A DNA stretch of 50,048 nucleotides, from positions 1-50,048 of the forward strand of contig URLG01000010.1 of assembly GCA_900548535.1 (NCBI GenBank), written 5' to 3'. This document shows, piece after piece, positions 43,888 to 50,048 of this stretch (position 1 is the stretch's first letter; every line of letters starts with the position of its first letter). The notes beneath the pieces were generated by a model. The model was not told the DNA's origin. It did no database searches and saw only the letters and a list, made by a program, of their open reading frames with translations. The stretch is from Candidatus Segatella intestinihominis. GTDB taxonomy: Bacteria > Bacteroidota > Bacteroidia > Bacteroidales > Bacteroidaceae. The translations under genes and the position numbers were made by a program.

Positions 43888-43895
43888 CAAAGGTA
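43888..43895 (-). promoter_or_regulatory. -7 element of pyrK-pyrD
   Basis: TACCTTTG lies 35 bases before the pyrK ATG. The -33 position reads TTCG, a weak match. Confidence 0.5.
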
Positions 43896-43934
43896 CACTA
43901 AAAATCTGAGTTGACGAAAAGAAATGGCACTTTT

Positions 43935-44447
43935 TTATTTCTTTGGCACAAAAGTCTCCCAAGTCTGATCATCGTAGAAGATGCGTATCTCAGTGATCTT
44001 ACGCTGCGGTTTGTCAATATACTTTACTGCCGTTTGCGCTATTTTTTTAGGTGTATGATTTACACCGCGCATTTGTGCGTCGTCAAAAAGCGATGGGGAA
44101 GTAGGGGAGGTAGTAGCATCATCTGCCGAAAAATCCAGCGCAGACTCCCCCATGGCTCCTCCAGCCATACCGTTTCCATTTTCCCCAGCCATACCAGACT
44201 CTCCAGAAGGGGCTACAACCTCCTGACCTTCCGCCTGAGATACATACATAGGGAGGGTTCCATCCAGGAGCCATTCCAGTCTTACTTGAGGAAATTTCTT
44301 ATGGATGGCATCCACTATAAGCAAGGATGGTTTGGTACGATCATTGAAAATACTGCTCAGTGTGGCAGTGGAAATTCCTATCTGCTGAGCAAAGTTCTGC
44401 TGGGTGAGATGTTGATCCTCCATCAGCTGTCTGATTCTATCTTTCAT
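43935..44447 (-). CDS. XRE-family helix-turn-helix regulator
   Basis: The 170-residue protein has an N-terminal Cro/CI-type HTH (about 1-62; LTQQNFAQQIGISTATLSSIFNDRTKPS). A flexible linker rich in Gly, Ser, Met and Asp follows (about 70-125), then a short C-terminal segment ITEIRIFYDDQTWETF. I start at 44447 because the domain begins directly there and an upstream in-frame start would add 17 unrelated residues. It has its own consensus promoter. The target is unknown; the unusually long AT-rich region upstream is a candidate. Confidence 0.82.
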   Translation of the reverse strand: MKDRIRQLMEDQHLTQQNFAQQIGISTATLSSIFNDRTKPSLLIVDAIHKKFPQVRLEWLLDGTLPMYVSQAEGQEVVAPSGESGMAGENGNGMAGGAMGESALDFSADDATTSPTSPSLFDDAQMRGVNHTPKKIAQTAVKYIDKPQRKITEIRIFYDDQTWETFVPKK

Positions 44448-44525
44448 TTTTGAGTTCAATTTTGTAGTGAAACAATGTTTTATTTCCGAACAAGGCACTT
44501 TTTGCCCTATTTCCAGTTCAGTTTA

Positions 44526-44557
44526 CAAAATTAAAGCTTTTTTCTGAGATATGCAAA
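44526..44557 (-). promoter_or_regulatory. Promoter of the XRE regulator gene
   Basis: TTTG (44557-44554), 20 bases, TAATTTTG (44533-44526): a full consensus match with a leader of about 75 bases. Confidence 0.75.
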
Positions 44558-45391
44558 CATTCTAAAGAATATTTAGATTTTTAAACTTTAGGTTTGTTAT
44601 TTTAAATTCATAAATCGCAATTACAAAAGGTTAGTTTTGTATGTTTAGATTTACAAATCTACATTTAGACCACTAAATATAAATATAAGCTTTACTTTAA
44701 CCAAAACCAACAAACTTAGATTATCAATAGGTTATAAATCTAATACCCTAGCTAAAATCAGCATTTATGCAAGAATTCCTCGTTTTTTAGCCTGTTTTTA
44801 CCTCTTTCTTATTCGAATCAGAATAACCAAAATTAGCATACATCTGATTTACAACAACTTATGCTTATATATATTTAGATGTATTTTTATACATTTTATT
44901 TTCAAAACTGCATAATTTAGATTTAAAAACGTAAATCATAAATATCTCTAATAAACTTTAGTTTCCTTGTGTTTACATTTACGAACTTACACTTGGTTTG
45001 CGAATTCAGATATTTAAACTTCTAAACTTTCGAAGAATAAACCTCAATGAATGTTAACTCTAAAACAAAAGCAAGCAAAAATGGCTAATTTTTCCATTTC
45101 TTCCATTTTCCAAACCAATGATGGAGGTGCGAGCAAATATGCAAGTATCAGAGGTAGTAAATATAGATAACTTACTCATTATCAATAGAGTTATCCCACA
45201 TTTTCCCAAAATTCAAAAATCGGGCATCTAGACCAAAAATCTCAAAAACTGCCCTATTTTTGAGCCAAAAACAAACAAAAAAGCACCTATTTTTGCTCAA
45301 AATAGATGCCCTTTCCTGCTATTTTAGGATGCTAAACGAGCTAGTTGAATCCATTTTCTGTTTCAGCAACTAGCCCCTACCCTTCTTCCCA
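44558..45391. other. 834-base AT-rich non-coding region with repeated short motifs
   Basis: No credible reading frame is seen on either strand. TTTAGAT occurs at 44572, 44644, 44874 and 44916 with TTTAGAC at 44664, and its complement AAATCTA is found at about 44655 and 44736. TAAACTTTAG occurs exactly twice (44582 and 44952). Near the right end there are dyads: GGGCATCTA (45222) with TAGATGCCC (45304), CTCAAAAA (45241) with TTTTTGAG (45257), and GCTAGTTG (45340) with CAACTAGC (45367). The last may end the holA transcript. Confidence 0.55.
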
Positions 45392-46420
45392 TTAATGAAG
45401 AATGAAGAAGATGAGTTCTTTCATCAACTCTCCTGCCGAAGTGAATGGATTATCGAGACCCTTGCTCTTGGCATCCACCTCCTTCATCTTGTCGATAATC
45501 GCCATCACCTTCACGCCAGAATAGTTTCTCATTCCTGCGATATATTCGCGCACGCCCCAGGTTCCTTTCAAATCCAAGAATTTTGCGAGCTCATTTTCGT
45601 TCTGTTTATTCGGTGCATAATAGGCAATCATCAAGTTTTGGAAATAATTGAAGAGCAACGGGAGCAGCGCATAGAGCGAACCACTCTTCGGATTGCTGTC
45701 AAAATATTTTATTATCTGATTTGCCTTATAAACATCCCTATTGATGATGGCACTGCGAAGTTCGAATGCATTGAAGTCCTTGCTCACTCCTATCTCCTTC
45801 TCCACCAACTCAGGGGTTACCCTACGATCTGACTCCGGAAGTGAGATGAGCAACTTATCGAGCTCGGAAGTGAGACGGTGAAGATCGGCACCTATATGGT
45901 CGGCTATCATCTGGGTAGCCTTAGGCTCTATGGTGGCCCTGCTCACCTTGAGATAAGTTTCGATGAATCCCGGCAGTTGGCGGTCATAGAGTTTCTTGCT
46001 TTCCAGTACCACGCCCACCTTTTCTGCATACGGAACGAGCTTTTTGCGGCGGTCAAAACTTCCGTTTTTGTGGCACAACACCAAGATGGTTGATTTTATG
46101 GGATTCTCAAGATACTTCTCCACGGCATCCCAATTCTTCAAATTTTGAGCCTCCTTCACTACCACCACCCTATACTCCGACATCATGGGATAGCCCTTGC
46201 ACAAATCTGCAATCTGTGCTGCCGTAACATCTGCACCAAACACCACAGTCTGGTTGAAATCCTGCTCCTCAGGTTTCAGCACATTCTCCATGATGTAGTT
46301 GCAGATTTTATCTATATAGAAAGGTTCATCACCCATCAAGACATAGACGGGCGAGAACTTGCGAGCCTTCAAGTCTTTCATGACCTGCTCATAACTTATT
46401 CCACTTTTCTTTTCTGCCAT
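45392..46420 (-). CDS. holA: DNA polymerase III delta subunit
   Basis: I start at the ATG at 46420 (MAEKKSGISYEQ), giving 342 residues; a longer frame upstream runs into the promoter region. The protein has the HolA layout: an AAA+-like fold with YVLMGDEPFYIDKI near the start, a lid domain and a C-terminal collar domain. Delta opens the sliding clamp as part of the clamp loader. It lies divergent from a PD-(D/E)XK-like gene. Confidence 0.88.
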   Translation of the reverse strand: MAEKKSGISYEQVMKDLKARKFSPVYVLMGDEPFYIDKICNYIMENVLKPEEQDFNQTVVFGADVTAAQIADLCKGYPMMSEYRVVVVKEAQNLKNWDAVEKYLENPIKSTILVLCHKNGSFDRRKKLVPYAEKVGVVLESKKLYDRQLPGFIETYLKVSRATIEPKATQMIADHIGADLHRLTSELDKLLISLPESDRRVTPELVEKEIGVSKDFNAFELRSAIINRDVYKANQIIKYFDSNPKSGSLYALLPLLFNYFQNLMIAYYAPNKQNENELAKFLDLKGTWGVREYIAGMRNYSGVKVMAIIDKMKEVDAKSKGLDNPFTSAGELMKELIFFILH

Positions 46421-46428
46421 TGAATTAT

Positions 46429-46513
46429 TTTTTGTATCTTTGCACTTGCAATCTTGCAGACTCTGCGGGGAGCCAGCCATCATGCTTACTTTCCACCTGC
46501 AAAGATACAAAAA
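46429..46513. repeat. 16-bp inverted repeat containing two facing -7 elements
   Basis: TTTTTGTATCTTTGCA (46429-46444) is the exact reverse complement of 46498-46513. Each arm holds TATCTTTG, the -7 consensus. They face each other across 53 bases upstream of holA. The right-hand copy (46507-46500, minus strand) probably drives holA. Confidence 0.7.
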
Positions 46514-46582
46514 TAAATCGAACTATATATATAATAAGGTATATAAAAAAAGATAAAGCTTAGCGCTACGACTAAAAAAAGT

Positions 46583-47041
46583 ATGGTACAACTCAATTTG
46601 CCCCCATTCGACATCAAGGTTTCGGGCACCAAACAGCATCCTCAGATATTCGATGTTCTGAGAAGAAAATACATCGCATTAACTCCCGAGGAGTGGGTGC
46701 GCCAGCACTTCGTGCATTTCCTCATCGAGCACAAAGGCTATCCCGCTGCCCTACTAGCCAATGAGATTCAGCTGAAGTGTGGCGACAAGACACTGCGCGC
46801 CGACAGCGTGCTCTACTCTCGTGAGCTTCGCCCCCGAATGATTATCGAATACAAGGCTCCCCACATCACCCTGACCCAAAAAGTTTTCGACCAGATTTCC
46901 GCCTACAATCTCTTGCTCCACGTAGACTTCCTCGTGGTAAGCAATGGCTTGCAGCATTACATCTGCAAGATGGATTATGATGGTAAAAAATATTTATTTT
47001 TGAAAGACATTCCAGAGTATTCCGAATTATTGACAATTTAA
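46583..47041 (+). CDS. PD-(D/E)XK nuclease-like protein (type I restriction HsdR N-terminal-like)
   Basis: The 152-residue protein matches the small HsdR-N-like family found next to holA in Bacteroidetes. The nuclease-core residues fit: E61, D74 in RADSVLY and the E89-x-K91 pair in IIEYKAP, followed by LTQKVFDQISAYN. It has no helicase domain and no partner methylase or specificity gene nearby, so it is not a restriction system by itself. A role in DNA maintenance is an inference. Confidence 0.75.
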   Translation: MVQLNLPPFDIKVSGTKQHPQIFDVLRRKYIALTPEEWVRQHFVHFLIEHKGYPAALLANEIQLKCGDKTLRADSVLYSRELRPRMIIEYKAPHITLTQKVFDQISAYNLLLHVDFLVVSNGLQHYICKMDYDGKKYLFLKDIPEYSELLTI

Positions 47042-47183
47042 TACTGGCATACAATAATAGAAAGCCAGAACTAGCACTCCATTCACCCCTTCCAAAATTT
47101 GCAAATTTCCACCCAATCCTCCTACTCATCTAGAATTCGCAAATTATGGAAAGGTTATTTTTCAATAAAAAAACTCATTTCTT

Positions 47184-47214
47184 TTTGCAGTTTCCAAGAT
47201 TTACACTATCTTTG
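47184..47214 (+). promoter_or_regulatory. Promoter of the UDP-sugar dehydrogenase gene
   Basis: TTTG (47184-47187), 19 bases, TATCTTTG (47207-47214). The ATG at 47239 is 24 bases further on. Confidence 0.7.
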
Positions 47215-47238
47215 CACCTATTATATATAATATAAGGT

Positions 47239-48492
47239 ATGGAATATAAAAATATCAAAATAGCTGTGGCAGGAACTGGCTATGTGGGACTAAGCATTGC
47301 CACATTGCTCAGCCAGCACCATGAGGTAGTGGCAGTAGATGTGGTACCCGAAAAGGTAGACCTCATCAACCATCGCCAATCTCCTATCCAGGATGAATAC
47401 ATAGAGAAATATCTCAAGGAGAAAGAGCTCCATCTCACAGCAACGACCGATGGCGCATCAGCCTACAAGGACGCCGACTTCGTGGTCATCGCCACGCCTA
47501 CCAACTACGACCCAGTGAAGAACTACTTCGACACATCCCATGTAGAAGAAGTAATCAGACTGGTAATGCAGGTGAATCCAGATGCCATCATGGTCATCAA
47601 GAGTACCATTCCGGTAGGTTACACCGAGAGCATCCGACAGAAGACGGGCAGCCAGAATATCATCTTTGCCCCAGAATTTCTGCGTGAAAGCAAGGCTCTC
47701 TACGATAATCTCTACCCAAGCCGCATCATCGTGGGCAGACCCAAGGGAGACGAACGACTGGACCAGGCAGCCCACACCTTTGCCTCCCTATTGCAAGAAG
47801 GTGCCATCAAGGAGAACATCGGCACCCTCTTCATGGGACTCACCGAGGCAGAGGCAGTGAAGCTCTTCGCCAACACCTATCTGGCACTGAGAGTAAGCTA
47901 CTTCAACGAGCTGGACACCTACGCAGAGATGAAGGGACTCGACACCAAAGCCATCATCGACGGAGTGGGATTGGACCCTCGTATCGGTACGTTCTACAAC
48001 AATCCATCCTTTGGTTATGGTGGATACTGCCTGCCAAAGGATACCAAGCAACTGCTAGCCAACTATGCCGATGTGCCAGAGAACCTGATTCAGGCCATCG
48101 TGGAGAGCAATCGTACCCGCAAGGACTTCATCGCCGACCGTGTGCTCAACAAGGCTGGCTACTACGACTATGCCAACCAGAACAACTACAACGAGGAGGA
48201 AGAGAAGCCATGCACCATCGGTGTATATCGACTCACGATGAAGAGCAACTCCGACAATTTCCGCCAGAGCAGTATCCAGGGTGTGATGAAGCGCATCAAG
48301 GCTAAGGGAGCCCAAGTCATCATCTACGAGCCAACGCTCAAGGATGGCAGCACCTTCTTTGGCAGCCGTGTGGTCAACGACCTCGATGCCTTCAAGCAGC
48401 AGAGCCAAGCCATCATCGCCAACAGATACGACAAGTGTCTGGACGATGTAGAAGCCAAGGTATACACCCGCGACATCTTCCGCAGAGACTAA
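47239..48492 (+). CDS. UDP-glucose 6-dehydrogenase-like nucleotide sugar dehydrogenase
   Basis: The 417-residue protein has an N-terminal NAD fold (GTGYVGLSIATLL, 12-24), a central helical dimer region and catalytic C264 in GYGGYCLPKDTKQL. Length and motifs fit the short Ugd class that oxidises UDP-glucose to UDP-glucuronate for polysaccharide synthesis. UDP-N-acetyl-hexosamine dehydrogenases look similar, so the substrate is not certain. No capsule cluster surrounds it. A seven-base repeat array follows its stop codon. Confidence 0.87.
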   Translation: MEYKNIKIAVAGTGYVGLSIATLLSQHHEVVAVDVVPEKVDLINHRQSPIQDEYIEKYLKEKELHLTATTDGASAYKDADFVVIATPTNYDPVKNYFDTSHVEEVIRLVMQVNPDAIMVIKSTIPVGYTESIRQKTGSQNIIFAPEFLRESKALYDNLYPSRIIVGRPKGDERLDQAAHTFASLLQEGAIKENIGTLFMGLTEAEAVKLFANTYLALRVSYFNELDTYAEMKGLDTKAIIDGVGLDPRIGTFYNNPSFGYGGYCLPKDTKQLLANYADVPENLIQAIVESNRTRKDFIADRVLNKAGYYDYANQNNYNEEEEKPCTIGVYRLTMKSNSDNFRQSSIQGVMKRIKAKGAQVIIYEPTLKDGSTFFGSRVVNDLDAFKQQSQAIIANRYDKCLDDVEAKVYTRDIFRRD

Positions 48493-48497
48493 TTCAG

Positions 48498-48525
48498 TTA
48501 GGAGTTTGGAGTTAGGAGTTAGGAG
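48498..48525. repeat. Heptanucleotide tandem repeat (TTAGGAG family)
   Basis: Four units read TTAGGAG, TTTGGAG, TTAGGAG and TTAGGAG. The array begins five bases past the UDP-sugar dehydrogenase stop codon. The unit is the reverse complement of that at 19641-19675. Confidence 0.85.
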
Positions 48526-48578
48526 TTATAGGAAACAAGACAATAGAAAACAAAATATAAATTAAAAATAATAGAAAA

Positions 48579-49046
48579 ATGGCAAAATTAGTAATCAATT
48601 CGTACGACGAATTTGCAGCTCACCTCGGTGAGAAGTTAGGAGAATCAGACTGGTTGCAGATAGACCAGGACCGTATCAACAAGTTTGCTGACGCTACCCT
48701 CGACCCACAGTGGATCCACGTAGACGTAGAGCGCGCCAAGGTAGAGAGCCCTTACCATAGCACCATCGCTCATGGTTACCTCACCCTCTCTGTATTGCCT
48801 TATCTCTGGCAGCAGATTTTGGAGGTAAACAACCTCAAGATGCTCGTCAACTACGGCATGGACGAGATGCGTTTCGGTCAGCCAGTCATCACAGGTTCAC
48901 GCATTCGCCTCGTGGCAACCCTCCACGACATCCAGAATCTCCGTGGCATCTGCAAGACTAGCATCAAGTTCAATATCGAGATTGAAGGTCAGCGCAAGCC
49001 AGCCCTCTCTGGTATCGCCACCTTCCTCTATTACTTCAATAACTAA
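48579..49046 (+). CDS. MaoC-family (R)-specific enoyl-CoA hydratase-like protein
   Basis: The 155-residue single hot-dog protein has the hydratase-2 motif with D42 and H47 (ATLDPQWIHVD) and the AHGYLTLS segment. It should hydrate or dehydrate an enoyl or hydroxyacyl thioester. The cofactor (CoA or ACP) and chain length are unknown. Its stop codon overlaps the start of the next gene (TAATG), so the two are translationally coupled. Confidence 0.85.
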   Translation: MAKLVINSYDEFAAHLGEKLGESDWLQIDQDRINKFADATLDPQWIHVDVERAKVESPYHSTIAHGYLTLSVLPYLWQQILEVNNLKMLVNYGMDEMRFGQPVITGSRIRLVATLHDIQNLRGICKTSIKFNIEIEGQRKPALSGIATFLYYFNN

Positions 49047-49882
49047 TGTCAGCAGGAAAGTGGATAGGAGGATTCCTCGGCTTCATCACCGCAGGACCTC
49101 TAGGAGCCTTGGCAGGCTATGCCCTGGGCTCCCTCTTTGACCGTGGACTAGACGAGGTAAATCGAGACGACGCTGGGCAACAGTATGGATACGCAGGCCA
49201 ACAATACAGCCACAGCGAACAGCGCAGACGCACTTACGAGGGCGAGCGCAACTCCTTCCTGTTCTCCCTCCTCGTGCTAGCCTCCTACATCATCAATGCC
49301 GATGGCAAGATCATGCACTCGGAGATGGAGATGGTACGCCGTTTCTTACGCCAAAACTTTGGCGAAAGAGCCAAGGAGCAGGGCGAGGAAATCTTGCTGA
49401 AGCTCTTTGAGCAGCAGAAGCGCATGGGCATGGAGGCATATCGCAGCGTGATACAAGACAGTTGCCACCAGATTCGTACCAACATGCTGTACGAGCAGCG
49501 CCTTCAGCTTTTCGACTTCCTCATCATGATAGCCCAGGCTGACGGTGTCATCGTCCAGGCAGAGGTGCAAGCCCTCAGGGAGATGGGTATCCACATGGGA
49601 TTATCCACTGAAGACATAGAGCAGATGCTCAATCTGGGCAGCAGCCATCAGGGTGGAGCCACGGCCTCATCAGCCAGCTCGCTCGATGATGCCTACCGCA
49701 TTCTCGGCATCAGCCCTTCTGCCACCAATGATGAGGTGAAAGCTGCTTATCGCAAGATGGCCCTGAAACATCATCCCGACAAGGTGGCTGCACTGGGTGA
49801 GGACGTGCGCCGTGCGGCTGAGAAGAAATTCCAGGAAATCAATAATGCCAAAGACCGCATCTACAAGGCAAGAGGCATCTAA
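49046..49882 (+). CDS. TerB-like and DnaJ-domain protein (DjlA-like)
   Basis: The 278-residue protein starts with a Gly-rich hydrophobic segment (about 5-32, GGFLGFITAGPLGALAGYALG), probably a membrane anchor. A TerB-like helical domain follows (about 65-195) and then a J domain (about 214-278) with the HPD motif at 243-245. This is the DjlA layout, a membrane co-chaperone that stimulates DnaK. It is coupled to the MaoC gene; why these two are linked is unclear. Confidence 0.87.
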   Translation: MSAGKWIGGFLGFITAGPLGALAGYALGSLFDRGLDEVNRDDAGQQYGYAGQQYSHSEQRRRTYEGERNSFLFSLLVLASYIINADGKIMHSEMEMVRRFLRQNFGERAKEQGEEILLKLFEQQKRMGMEAYRSVIQDSCHQIRTNMLYEQRLQLFDFLIMIAQADGVIVQAEVQALREMGIHMGLSTEDIEQMLNLGSSHQGGATASSASSLDDAYRILGISPSATNDEVKAAYRKMALKHHPDKVAALGEDVRRAAEKKFQEINNAKDRIYKARGI

Positions 49883-49913
49883 AACCTCAAATCCGCAACC
49901 TATAGGGTTTAGT

Positions 49914-49995
49914 GGGATTTTGCTTGCAAAGCGACAAAATTCATTTTATTGTACATATTTCTTGCACAACAGAAATGTCGCAGACACAAAATCCC
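49914..49995. repeat. Compound inverted repeat downstream of the DjlA-like gene
   Basis: GGGATTTTG (49914-49922) mirrors CAAAATCCC (49987-49995), and GCGAC (49931-49935) mirrors GTCGC (49977-49981), nested around an AT-rich centre. It could be a large 3'-end hairpin or the edge of an element running off the window. Confidence 0.6.
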
Positions 49996-50048
49996 CTTAC
50001 CCCATAAAGCGACTTGAGGTAATACGCCGGTTTAACCAGAAAAGCATG

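Noticed and set aside
45191..45200. DnaA-box-like TTATCCCACA in a large AT-rich gap, suggesting an origin
   Set aside because: The word has an extra base compared with the DnaA box, there is no cluster of boxes and no dnaA gene nearby.
46421..46510. Longer start for HolA (46510)
   Set aside because: The additional residues come from the promoter and inverted-repeat region and have no similarity to the start of delta subunits.
46583..47041. A restriction-modification or defence system
   Set aside because: Only an HsdR-N-like domain is present, with no methylase, specificity or helicase gene in the neighbourhood.

Overview
This window is a stretch of chromosome from a Bacteroidales bacterium, most likely Prevotella or Segatella. 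Three things point there. Genes are preceded by the Bacteroidetes promoter pattern, TTTG, a gap of about 20 bases, then TAnnTTTG. The gene content is typical: RprY/RprX-like regulators beside rpsF, a mitochondrial-type aconitase, an ilv operon that includes an acyl-ACP thioesterase, and a DAHP synthase fused to chorismate mutase. Shine-Dalgarno sequences are mostly absent. The genus is inferred; no rRNA or tRNA gene was seen.

Layout. 1-5194: start of rpsF (leftward), a small membrane protein, a two-component system and an EF-G paralogue with altered GTPase residues. 5442-8228: hemW, a small membrane protein and tcdA. 8337-12037: citrate synthase and aconitase. 12270-17233: trmD, a DUF805 protein, a patatin-like lipase, an M24 aminopeptidase and a secreted C1B peptidase. 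17906-21596: recJ and recQ. 21684-28076: ilvD-ilvB-ilvN-thioesterase-ilvC, read leftward. 28477-35443: an OmpA-family porin, a GH51 arabinofuranosidase, folD, ffh and a small secreted protein. 35618-36979: a GltD-like oxidoreductase. 37441-41522: pheA, an aminotransferase, DAHP synthase/chorismate mutase and tyrA, read leftward. 41852-44447: pyrK, pyrD, a TPR-like small protein and an XRE regulator. 45392-49882: holA, a PD-(D/E)XK-like protein, a UDP-sugar dehydrogenase, a MaoC hydratase and a TerB/DnaJ-domain protein.

The most interesting signal is ahead of pheA. A consensus promoter is followed by an unannotated 25-codon reading frame (41706 down to 41629) in which nine of twelve consecutive codons are Phe or Tyr. 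A terminator hairpin with a U-run follows, and a mutually exclusive pairing can form between the two. This looks like a ribosome-mediated attenuator sensing both end products of the operon. Other non-coding structure includes: seven-base tandem repeats at six intergenic sites; a MITE-like 42-base inverted repeat at 37221-37428; a perfect 24-bp hairpin inside the ilv operon; a leader in front of ilvC with a small reading frame and alternative pairings; and a cluster of inverted nine-base repeats at 17336-17549.

Most of the window is biosynthesis and housekeeping: branched-chain and aromatic amino acids, pyrimidines, folate one-carbon metabolism, the first half of the TCA cycle, protein export, translation and DNA repair. 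No phage, insertion sequence with a transposase, CRISPR array or defence island was found.
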